Source: Yeguia hominis (GTDB taxonomy: Bacteria; Bacillota; Clostridia; Oscillospirales; Acutalibacteraceae). Taken from it: DNA of 64,000 bases. The translations under genes were made by a program, and so were the position numbers. The stretch's first letter is position 1, and every line of letters begins with the position of its first letter. The notes under the pieces are model-generated. The model ran no database searches. It saw nothing but the letters and a program-made list of their open reading frames with translations, and was not told the DNA's origin. The stretch is taken from the NCBI RefSeq assembly GCF_014384705.1, contig NZ_JACRSN010000004.1, positions 113,811-177,810 of the forward strand, read 5' to 3'. Positions 10,205-18,169 of this stretch are shown here, piece by piece.

Positions 10205-10933
10205 TCAGCGGTGCTCGTCTGCCTCTGTATAGAGCTCGGGATAACGCGCGTAGAAGGAGGCCGGCTCGCCGGCGGCCTCCAGATGGGACAGATCGCCGAA
10301 CCGCGACATGCGGAACACGGCGGTGCCGGCCTGACGCTCTTCGGTGGAGAGGATCGTGACGCTGCTCGGCAGCGCAACCGCAAAATGCCACAGCGGCACC
10401 GGCGACAGGCCGAGCAGATGCGCCAGCAACACGCATTCCACGCCGAAATGGCAAAAGAGGATGAGATTCTCCCGATTCGGACGCTCTGCGCGGTACAGAT
10501 GCCCGTCGCGGACATAGCCGTGCGTTTTTAGAAGGGCATCCAGGCCGTCGCCGACAGCGTCGAAAGCCGCGCGGATGCCAGAGTCGCGATAGAGCGGGCC
10601 GGTCGACCAGCGTTCGCGGTCGTAATAGACCGGATCCTGCGCCCAGTCGGCGGGCAGCACATCCCATGCAATCGGGGCAGGATGGCCGCGGTGCGAAACG
10701 CGGTAGCCGTAGTCAAACTCGTGCAGCCAGCTTTTCTCCTCTGCCGTCGCCTGTGCGGCGCGCAGCGTGAACGAGGCCGTATCCTTCGCGCGGCCCAGCG
10801 GCGAAACGTAATACGATGCGGGCGCGATCTTCGCAAGGCGTTTTCCGAGAAGCGCCGCCTCACGCCATCCTTTTTCGGTCAGGGAATCGACAGCATAATC
10901 GGGCTCTGCATGTCGGACAATGTAAAGATTCAT
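10205..10933 (-). CDS. histidine phosphatase family protein (phosphoglycerate mutase-like)
   Basis: 242 residues with the branch 1 histidine phosphatase signature IVRHAEPDY at residues 4-12 (phosphorylated His7) and a second catalytic His in LILFCHFG near residue 175. Tyr- and Trp-rich insertions between the two motifs (WLHEFDYGY, DWAQDPVYYDRERW) resemble the uncharacterised clostridial subgroup rather than glycolytic GpmA. The ATG at 10933 is preceded by GGAGG with 7-base spacing. It is transcribed toward repeat array B and stands alone, so the substrate is unknown; a small phosphorylated metabolite is likely for this family. Confidence 0.85.
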   Translation of the reverse strand: MNLYIVRHAEPDYAVDSLTEKGWREAALLGKRLAKIAPASYYVSPLGRAKDTASFTLRAAQATAEEKSWLHEFDYGYRVSHRGHPAPIAWDVLPADWAQDPVYYDRERWSTGPLYRDSGIRAAFDAVGDGLDALLKTHGYVRDGHLYRAERPNRENLILFCHFGVECVLLAHLLGLSPVPLWHFAVALPSSVTILSTEERQAGTAVFRMSRFGDLSHLEAAGEPASFYARYPELYTEADEHR

Positions 10934-11044
10934 AACGGAACCTCCTGTAAGCATTGGAAATCGACGCGCTATGCGCCGATCTGATTTTAGCAGATTTCAC
11001 GCAAAATGGAAAGCCGGATTTCATTTTCGCACCGGAGAGGGTTC

Positions 11045-11600
11045 GCTTTCGCGGCGCGGAGGAATCTTCAATCGGGGCGGGCCGCAGCCGCGCACTCTCT
11101 GGGTGGCAGGTTCGGCCAAACCGCGTGCGGCCGACGTCCGGGTACTCTGCGGACGGGCGCGGCTTCGGCAACGTGCAATCCGGCAAGGCGGCTCCGGCCA
11201 GGCCGGTTCGGCAATTTAGAATTCGCCCCAGATAAATTTTGAGCAGGCAAATACGGTTTGCGGCAGGCAAATATGCTGCCTGCGTGTGTCTTCCCCCGGG
11301 TGGGATCCCGTCACACCAAGCTTGCCGGCCTGTGCTTTTGCCGACCGGTGCCCCTGCGGCTGGTGTCTTGCCGGCCGGTGTCTTGCGGACTCTACCCTTG
11401 CGATCGGGCACGCTTGCGGTCAGTATCCTTGCGGACTCTACCCTTGCAGACGGGCACTTTGCGGCGCGGAGGAATCTTCGATCGGGGCGGCGGCCGCGCA
11501 TTCTCTGCGGGGTCGGGTTCGGCCAAACCGCGTGCGGCCGGGTGCCCGTTCGGACGGGTATCCCTGTGGCCGGCACCCTTGCGGCGCAGAGGTTCCCCAA
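11045..11600. repeat. repeat region C (duplicated 80-bp block)
   Basis: A block starting GCGGCGCGGAGGAATCTTC and running to TTCGGCCAAACCGCGTGCGG occurs near 11051-11135 and again near 11460-11541. Between the copies, short G/T-rich phrases such as CTTGCGGACTCTACCCTTGC are repeated two to three times. No gene is supported between 10934 and 11882. Confidence 0.7.
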
Positions 11601-11769
11601 AAATCGGCGCGGGATCAAAAATCGCGGCGGGTCTTTCCCCGGAAGTGAATTTCCCTTTTCGGCGTTTCAAAGCTTGTTTCGAAACGGATGCAGAGATTTC
11701 GGAACGAAAAAAAGCGGAAGTGCGGTGTATAAAACTGGAATAAATGCCCAAGCTACTTTCGTATATATA

Positions 11770-11843
11770 AAGCATGGCAGATCCCGAAACGGGATTCCAC
11801 TCCTGCGGGCTTGCCGGTCAGGCGGCCTGCTGATCGCCATGCT
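11770..11843 (+). other. possible structured leader before yaaL-bofA
   Basis: GCATGGC-a-GATC near 11771 can pair with GATCGCCATGC ending near 11843, enclosing further GC hairpins, just downstream of a TATATA-like box. It resembles no RNA family I recognise; small SRP RNA was considered and rejected. Confidence 0.25.
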
Positions 11844-11882
11844 GAAGGTGAAATTCGCCGTAAGGCTGAAAGGCGGTATCAA

Positions 11883-12143
11883 ATGGAACTCGCATTAAGG
11901 CGCGCGGTCAAGGTGCGCGAAACGGACGTACAGAGCCAGGATTCCTGGGAGCTGATTTCCGAAATTCGGGAAGTAGAACGAAAACTTGCCTATACGGAGG
12001 AATGGTTTTCTCTAGAAAAGGACGAAAATCTGATTGATGCCTGCATTTATGAGCGGGAATCGCTCTGCGCGCGGTATCGGTATTTGATCAGCCTTGCCAA
12101 GCGTCAGGGAATTTCGTCCCATCCGTTCCGCGCAGGCATGTAG
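11883..12143 (+). CDS. YaaL/DUF2508 family protein
   Basis: 86-residue, all-helical, charged protein of the YaaL family (DUF2508), whose function is unknown. The conserved stretch EIREVERKLAYTEEWFSLEK is followed by DACIYERESLCARYRYL. The ATG has AAAGGCGG 6 bases upstream. It is followed after 20 bases by bofA, the same order as yaaL-bofA in Bacillus subtilis. The usual upstream partners dnaX, yaaK and recR are absent here; a repeat region takes their place. Co-transcription with bofA is likely. Confidence 0.85.
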   Translation: MELALRRAVKVRETDVQSQDSWELISEIREVERKLAYTEEWFSLEKDENLIDACIYERESLCARYRYLISLAKRQGISSHPFRAGM

Positions 12144-12163
12144 AAGAAACAGGAGGGAGCACA

Positions 12164-12424
12164 ATGGGAACAGGCGGGACGTGGCTGATTGCGGGCGGGG
12201 TGTTTTTGCTGCTGGTCGTCATCCAGTGGATTTTGCGTGCAAAGCGCCCGGTTCGAACGGCAGCGTGCGGCGTCCTGACCGGACTCGCTGCGCTCCTTAC
12301 TGTCAACCTGACCGGGGTGTTCACCGGGGTGACGCTGCCGGTGAGCATTCTGAGCATCGGGATTTCGGCGGTGGCGGGGATTCCGGGCGTGACGATGCTG
12401 CTTTTGCTCAATCTGATGCTTTGA
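12164..12424 (+). CDS. bofA: BofA family pro-sigma-K processing regulator
   Basis: 86 residues, two or three hydrophobic segments (about residues 6-24, 33-50 and 58-86). In B. subtilis BofA holds the SpoIVFB protease inactive in the outer forespore membrane until pro-sigma-K processing is signalled. The C-terminal part with SIGISAVAGIPGVTMLLLLN is the conserved region of the family. AGGAGGG precedes the ATG. SpoIVFA/FB are not in this window. Its presence is one of the best signs that the organism sporulates. Confidence 0.88.
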   Translation: MGTGGTWLIAGGVFLLLVVIQWILRAKRPVRTAACGVLTGLAALLTVNLTGVFTGVTLPVSILSIGISAVAGIPGVTMLLLLNLML

Positions 12425-12452
12425 AGCGGCCTAAAAAATAGAAAACCGCGGC

Positions 12453-12507
12453 ACGAGACGGACCGCAGTTTGGGGCTTGCCCAGCTGCCATCCGTCTCGT
12501 TTTTTTG
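12453..12507 (+). terminator. intrinsic terminator after bofA
   Basis: ACGAGACGGA pairs perfectly with TCCGTCTCGT around a 28-base loop, followed by seven T. Confidence 0.85.
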
Positions 12508-12619
12508 TTCTGTTCTATGCTCCTACGCGCCCGTGTCCGCGCCGGACTGCCCGGCAAAAAGCCCACAGGCGGCCGCCCGTTGGATTTTTTCTTTTTCCTT
12601 TCCAGAAGCCGTGCGCGCC

Positions 12620-14030
12620 GGTGGCTTTGTTGCACGGAACGCGCACCCTCTGCCGCGTGACACCCGCGCCCCTACCACACAACCCCATCATGCCCCTGTC
12701 ATGTGTAATCCGCCGCCCTGCCGGGCGCGACGCGCGACCCCGTCACGCAGAACCCCGCGGCTCCATCATACGACCCCTATGCCCTGTCATGTGTGACACC
12801 CGCATCCCCTGTCGCGCAAAGCCGGACGGCACAGCATTTCAAAACCGCCCTGCACCGTCCTGCCCTGCATAGATACCGCGCGCTTTTTCTGCACGGAACG
12901 CGCGCCCTCTGCCGCGTGACACCCGCCGCCCCAGCCACACAGCCCATGCCCTTGTCATGCGTGACTCGCAGCCCTACCGGGCGCGACGCGCGACCCCGTC
13001 ACGCAGAACCCCGCGGCTCCATCATACGACCCCTATGCCCCTGTCATGTGTAACACCCGCGCCCCTGCCGCACAGCCCCACGCCCCTGTCACGCAGGCCC
13101 CCGCTCCTCCATCATACGACCCCTATGCCCTGTCATGTGTGACACCCGCGCCCCTGCCGCACAGCCCCATGCCCCTGTCACGCGTGACCCGCCGCCCTGC
13201 CGGGCGCGACGCACGACCCCGTCACGCAGAACCCCGCGGCTCCATCATACGACCCCTATGCCCTGTCATGTGTGACACCCGCGTCCCCTGCCACACAGCC
13301 CATGCCCTTGTCATGCGTGACCCGCAGCCCTACCGGGCGCGACGCGCGACCCCGTCACGCAGAACCCCGCGGCTCCATCATACGACCCCTATGCCCTGTC
13401 ATGCGTAACCCGCAGCCCCAGCCGCACAGCCCTATGCCCTTGTCATGCGTGACCCGCAGTTCCTGCCGCGCAAAGCCGGACGGCACAGCATTTCAAAACC
13501 GCCCTGCCCTGCATAGATACCGCACGCTTTTCTGCACGGAACGCGCGCCCTCTGCCGCACAGCCCCATGCCCCTGTCATGCGTGACCCGCAGCCCTACCG
13601 GGCGCGACGCGCGACCCCGTCACGCAGAACCCCGCGGCTCCATCATACGACCCCTATGCCCTGTCATGCGTAACACCCGCAGCCCCTGCCGCGCAAAGCC
13701 GGACGGCACGGCATTTCAAAACCGCCCTGCACCGCCCCGCATGGATACCGCGCGCTTTTTCTGCACGGAACGCGCGCCCTCTGCCGCGTGACACCCGCGC
13801 TCCTGCCGCACAGCCCCATGCCCCTGTCATGTGTAACCCGCAGCCCTACCGGGCGCGACGCGCGACCCCGTCACGCAGAACCCCGCGGCTCCATCATACG
13901 ACCCCTATGCCCTGTCATGCGTAACACCCGCAGCCCCGTCGCGCAGAGTCCCATGTCCTTACCGCGCAGACCGACAATTCCGTCGCGCAAAACCCGCGCC
14001 CTCTGCCCGCCGGCTTGCCGGGCGGGCAAA
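12620..14030. repeat. C/A-rich repeat array D (72-bp core, six copies)
   Basis: A core starting CCGGGCGCGACGCGCGACCC and ending with CATCATACGACCCCTATGCC occurs near 12721, 12977, 13199, 13333, 13598 and 13849. A second unit (CGCAAAGCCGGACGGCAC, then AGCATTTCAAAACCGCCC) appears near 12816, 13470 and 13691, and GCACGGAACGCGCGCCCTCT phrases recur between them. The top strand is strongly C/A-rich, the opposite skew to arrays A and B. No protein is credible. Confidence 0.88.
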
Positions 14031-14074
14031 AATGTGCTATGATACTGTCACCATTGTTTAGGAGGCGTTTCATC

Positions 14075-15217
14075 TTGAAATGGATGCTGCTTACCGTTAT
14101 CGCCGGTCTATGCAAAGCCGTTCTGCGCGGCATTTATGCGTTTTTAAAGCTCTTCCCCGCCAAAAATAAAGTTTCCTTTTTGAGCCGCCAGTCCGATTCC
14201 GTGCGGGAAGATTTCACCATGATCGCCGCTGCGCTGCAAAGCGCTTCGCCGGACACGCAGTGCGTGTTCCTTTGCCGCACGCTCCGCGGCGCCGCCGACG
14301 CGCCCGCCTATTTTCTGCATCTTCTGCGCTGCATGTATCATATCGCGACCTCGAAGGTCTGCATCACCGATACCTATTCCATTCCGCTTTGCATTCTGCA
14401 CCACAAAAAAGGGCTCACGATCATCCAGATCTGGCACTCGCTCGGCGCAATCAAAAAATTCGGCTATCAGTCGCTCGGACGCACCGGCGGCCGCAGCGAA
14501 AAGATGGCGCGCCTGATGCACATGCACCGCGGCTACAGCTATGTGCTCTGCGCTTCTGCGGAGACGCGCGCGCTCTACGCACAGGCTTTTGACATGCCGG
14601 AGGAGAAAATCCTTTTGACCGGCATTCCCCGGATCGACGCCATCCTGCACGCCGGAGAAGAAGAAAACCGCGCGCGCCTGCTTGATGCATATCCGGCGCT
14701 CAAAGAGAAAAAAATACTCCTGTACGTTCCGACCTTCCGAACGTCAGGTCTGCCGGATCTCGACGCCATGGACGCCTGCATCGACCACGACCGCTATGAG
14801 CTCGTCGTCAAGCTGCATCCGCTCGACGCCGAAAAGCTCCGCAAGCAGGGCAAGAGCTTCGACCGCTATCCGGAGATTCCGACCCTGCGGCTCATGACCG
14901 TTGCCGACGCCATTATCACCGACTATTCGGCCATCTCCATCGAGGCCAGCCTGTTAAACCGGCCCGTCTACTTTTATCTTTACGACCTTTCGGAATACCT
15001 GACAGAGCGCGGACTGAACTTTAATCCGCTGACCGAGATGCCGGACTGCGCCTTCTGCGATTTTCCGTCGCTTTTCCGCCGGATCGACGCCGGCAACTAC
15101 GACTTTGCAGCGCTTGCTGCCTTTCGGAAGCGTTTTGTAGAAACCTGCGACACCCAGAATACGGAACGGATTGTGTCGCTGATTTTCAATCATCTGGAGG
15201 CGCCTTCGCTTGCGTAA
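14075..15217 (+). CDS. CDP-glycerol glycerophosphotransferase family protein (first of pair)
   Basis: 380-residue TagB/TagF-type transferase (Glyphos_transf) that would add glycerol- or ribitol-phosphate from a CDP donor to a membrane-linked acceptor, as in teichoic acid synthesis. Visible family landmarks are IQIWHSLGAIKKFG (about residue 115), LLTGIPRID, the nucleotide-site region VVKLHPLD, and TDYSAISIEASLLNRPVYFY near residue 290. A hydrophobic/amphipathic N terminus may contact the membrane. The start is a TTG with GGAGG 9 bases upstream; the ATG three codons later is too far from it. The stop overlaps the next gene. Confidence 0.88.
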   Translation: MKWMLLTVIAGLCKAVLRGIYAFLKLFPAKNKVSFLSRQSDSVREDFTMIAAALQSASPDTQCVFLCRTLRGAADAPAYFLHLLRCMYHIATSKVCITDTYSIPLCILHHKKGLTIIQIWHSLGAIKKFGYQSLGRTGGRSEKMARLMHMHRGYSYVLCASAETRALYAQAFDMPEEKILLTGIPRIDAILHAGEEENRARLLDAYPALKEKKILLYVPTFRTSGLPDLDAMDACIDHDRYELVVKLHPLDAEKLRKQGKSFDRYPEIPTLRLMTVADAIITDYSAISIEASLLNRPVYFYLYDLSEYLTERGLNFNPLTEMPDCAFCDFPSLFRRIDAGNYDFAALAAFRKRFVETCDTQNTERIVSLIFNHLEAPSLA

Positions 15218-16490
15218 TCCCATCCGACTTGCCAAAACCGGATTTCAGCAGCTGCTGGAGTCCCATCCCGCGCTACGCCGACCCGTACACGCCGGTGTGA
15301 CTGCCGTCCGCCGCGGACGCTACGCGCTGCGCAAAGCTGCCGCTCCCCTTTCGGAGCACAGCATTCTCTTCTGTGCCTATCAGGGCCGCTCCTATTCCTG
15401 CAGTCCCAAGGCCATCTACGAGTATCTGCTCACCGATCCCAAATTTCGGGATTATACCTTCACTTGGGTGCTCAAAGACCCGGCGCGTTACCCGTTCCTG
15501 CTCGAAAACCGGAACACCTTCCTCGTGCGGCCGGGCACCCGCGACTATGAGCATGCGCTGGCCCGCGCCAAATACTGGGTCTTTAATTTCCGCACCGCCG
15601 ATCACCTTTCCCCGCGCCGCGGACAGGTCTATCTGCAGTGCTGGCACGGCACGCCGCTCAAGCGGCTCGGCTGCGACATCGAATTTTCGGGCGCTTCGTT
15701 CCACACGCTGCCCGAGATCCGGCGCCGCTACCACCGGGACGCCCGGCAGTTTCACTATCTGCTCTCGCCCTCTCCGGCCGCAACCAAAACCTTTATCTCG
15801 GCCTGGGATCTCGACCGGCTGCTGCCGCCGCTCTCCATTTTGGAAATCGGCTATCCGCGCGACGATATCCTGATCCAGAACCCGCCGCAGGCCCAGGCGT
15901 TCCGCAGGGCGCTCGGCATTCCGCCGGACAAGACGGTCGTGCTCTATGCGCCGACCTGGCGCGACGACCAGCATCGCGCCGGCGTCGGCTACACCTACGC
16001 GCCGGCACTCGACTTTGCCCGCCTGCAGTCGCTGCTCGGCGACCGGTTTGTGATCCTCTTCCGCGCGCATTACCTCATCGCCAGCCAGTTCGACTTTTCG
16101 CAGTATGCAGGCTTTCTCTACGACGTCTCGGCCGTCGACGATATCAACACGCTCTATCTGATCTCCGATCTGCTTGTTACCGATTATTCGAGCGTCTTTT
16201 TTGATTATGCGTGTCTTTGCCGCCCGATCCTCTTTTATATGTACGATTTGGAGCATTACGAGTCGCAGATGCGCGGGTTTTACCTCAAAAAGGAAGCGCT
16301 GCCCGGCCCGATTCTGCAAACGGAAGAGGCGCTCGCCGATGCCATTGTGCAGTACAGCGCGCATTTCTCCTGCGACGAGCGGTACCAGGCGTTTAACCGC
16401 GTCTATAACGCGCTCAACGACGGCCGCGCCGCACAGCGCTTTGTGGAGTTCTGCTTCCGGGAAACACCCGTAGACGCACAGGACAGGTAG
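15210..16490 (+). CDS. CDP-glycerol glycerophosphotransferase family protein (second of pair)
   Basis: 426 residues, same family as the gene it overlaps. Landmarks: QCWHGTPLKRLGCDIEF (about residue 145), LEIGYPRDDIL, VVLYAPTWRDDQ near 245, and VTDYSSVFFDYACLCRPILF near 325. It starts at a TTG inside the end of the upstream gene (8-base overlap), with GGAGG 9 bases before, so the two are translationally coupled. One may prime and the other extend the polymer, as TagB/TagF do, but sequence alone does not say which. The CDP-glycerol synthase tagD is not adjacent. Confidence 0.9.
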   Translation: MRNPIRLAKTGFQQLLESHPALRRPVHAGVTAVRRGRYALRKAAAPLSEHSILFCAYQGRSYSCSPKAIYEYLLTDPKFRDYTFTWVLKDPARYPFLLENRNTFLVRPGTRDYEHALARAKYWVFNFRTADHLSPRRGQVYLQCWHGTPLKRLGCDIEFSGASFHTLPEIRRRYHRDARQFHYLLSPSPAATKTFISAWDLDRLLPPLSILEIGYPRDDILIQNPPQAQAFRRALGIPPDKTVVLYAPTWRDDQHRAGVGYTYAPALDFARLQSLLGDRFVILFRAHYLIASQFDFSQYAGFLYDVSAVDDINTLYLISDLLVTDYSSVFFDYACLCRPILFYMYDLEHYESQMRGFYLKKEALPGPILQTEEALADAIVQYSAHFSCDERYQAFNRVYNALNDGRAAQRFVEFCFRETPVDAQDR

Positions 16491-16509
16491 CACGATCCTG
16501 CCAAGCCGC

Positions 16510-17745
16510 ACAGGCCGCTGTTTCGGTGCGCCGCGCCCGGAAACGAGCCGGGCAAACAGCCAAAGTGCGCCGTGCCTAGAATGACCGGCCAACACTCGGG
16601 TCGGCCTGACCGCCCGGCCCCCGCATGGTGCGCCAAAAAGCCGCGCCGAGGATCCTTTTTCGGAACGCTGCACGGCATGCAAACCGGCGCACTGGCGGCG
16701 GTCGGCACGCGGCGTTCCAAAAGGCCGCATGCCGTGGCGCCGGTATCAAACGCCGCCGAAATTCCGCACAGGCCGCTGTTTCGGTGCGCCGCGCCCGGGA
16801 ACAAACCGGCCAAACAGCCAACGCGCGCCGCGCCCAGAATGACCGGCCAACACCCGGATCGGCCTGACCGCCCGGCCCCCGCATGCCGCGCCAAAAAGCC
16901 GCGCCGAGGATCCTTTTTCGGAACGCTGCACGGCATGCAAACCGGCGCACTGGCGGCGGTCGGCACGCGGCGTTCCAAAAGGCCGCATGCCGTGGCGCCG
17001 GTATCAAACGCCGCCGAAATTCCGCACAGGCCGCTGTTCCGATGCGCCGTGCCCGGAAACGAGCCGGGCAAACAGCCAAAGTGCGCCGTGCCTAGAATGA
17101 CCGGCCAACACTCGGGTCGGCCTGACCGCCCGGCCCCCGCATGGTGCGCCAAAAAGCCGCGCCGAGGATCCTTTTTCGGAACGCTGCACGGCATGCAAAC
17201 CGGCGCACTGGCGGCGGTCGGCACGCGGCGTTCCAAAAGGCCGCATGCCGTGGCGCCGGTACCAAACGCCGCCGAAATTCCGCACAGGCCGCCGTTTCGG
17301 TGCGCCGTGCCCGGAAACAAACCGGCCAAACAGCCAAAGTGCGCCGCGCTTAGAATGACCGGCCAACACCCGGGTCGGCCTAACCGCCCGGCCCCGCATG
17401 CCGCGCCAAAAAGCTGCGCCGAGGATCCTTTTTCGGAACGCTGCACGGCATGCAAACCGGCGCACTGGCGGCGGTCAGCACGCGGCGTTCCAAAAGGCCG
17501 CATGCTGTGGCGCCGGTATCAAACGCCGCCGAAATTCCGCACAGGCCGCCGTTTCGGTGCGCCGTGCCTAGAAACGGACTGGCCAAACAGCCAAAGTGCG
17601 CCGCGCCTAGAATGACCGGCCAACACCCGGATCGGCCTGACCGCCCAGCCCCCGCATGCCGCGCCAAAAAGCCGCGCCGAGGATCCTTTTTCGGAACGCT
17701 GCACGGCATGCAAACCGGCGCACTGGCGGCGGTCGGCATGCGGCG
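16510..17745. repeat. tandem repeat array E (about 258-bp unit, 4.7 copies)
   Basis: The phrase AATGACCGGCCAACAC recurs near 16579, 16839, 17097, 17355 and 17612, giving intervals of 260, 258, 258 and 257 bases. Each unit also carries GGATCCTTTTTCGGAACGCT, GCACTGGCGGCGGTCGGCAC and AAACGCCGCCGAAATTCCGC in the same order. Copies differ by only a few substitutions. Because the period is a multiple of three in most units, several frames on both strands stay open for more than 300 codons; these are treated as spurious. Confidence 0.93.
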
Positions 17746-17901
17746 TGTGCCATTTCCTAAAAAACCGGGCTCTGCCCGCAAATTGCTTTTTTGCTGGGAA
17801 ACAGGCCCGTCCTGCTGTCACACACCCAGAGGCCCTGTCATATGTTAGGAAAGAGAAACGAAGTTTCCTTCTTCTAAAATTCGGACAGGAGTGATCGATC
17901 C

Positions 17902-18141
17902 ATGCGATACATTACGAACCTCGACAAGCTCGGCGAAGGCCAACACGCGCGGGTGCTCCGCCTGACGGCGGACGACGGCATCCGGCGGCGCATGCAGGAC
18001 ATCGGACTCATCCAGGGCACGCCGGTCAAATGCCTGCAAAAAAGCCCCTTCCGCGACCCGATCGCCTTTCTCATCCGCGGCGCCGTCATCGCGCTGCGCG
18101 CCGAAGATTCCTCGCAGGTCCTTGTCGAGTACGACGCCTGA
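17902..18141 (+). CDS. feoA: FeoA ferrous iron transport accessory protein
   Basis: 79-residue SH3-like cytoplasmic protein that assists FeoB in ferrous iron uptake. Family features are the small-barrel strands with RRRMQDIGLIQGTPVKCL and the closing GAVIALRAEDSSQVLVE. The ATG follows AGGAGTG. It lies 28 bases before feoB, forming a two-gene operon immediately downstream of repeat array E. No clear Fur box was seen in the 60 bases upstream. Confidence 0.92.
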   Translation: MRYITNLDKLGEGQHARVLRLTADDGIRRRMQDIGLIQGTPVKCLQKSPFRDPIAFLIRGAVIALRAEDSSQVLVEYDA

Positions 18142-18169
18142 CGGCATCTTAGGAAAGGAGGGAGTTCTT

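Noticed and set aside
8299..10531. Long plus-strand frames (326 and 313 codons) across array B
   Set aside because: They overlap one another in different frames, consist of shuffled repeat peptides, and lack ribosome sites; the openness follows from GC-rich repeats with few stop triplets.
11770..11880. Small SRP RNA upstream of yaaL-bofA
   Set aside because: The conserved GGAAGGAAGCAGC-type apical loop of SRP RNA is not present; only generic hairpins are seen.
10984..11898. Overlapping plus-strand frames of 80-220 codons before yaaL
   Set aside because: They consist of repeat-derived sequence without start signals; one runs into the yaaL ribosome site in another frame.
8405..14030. CRISPR array
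   Set aside because: Arrays B and D have long cores and spacers that are themselves repetitive and GC-only, no AT-rich leader and no cas genes.
16403..17615. Frames of 347-366 codons on both strands over array E
   Set aside because: The 258-bp period is a multiple of three, so any stop-free unit yields long frames on either strand. No domain or start signal is present.
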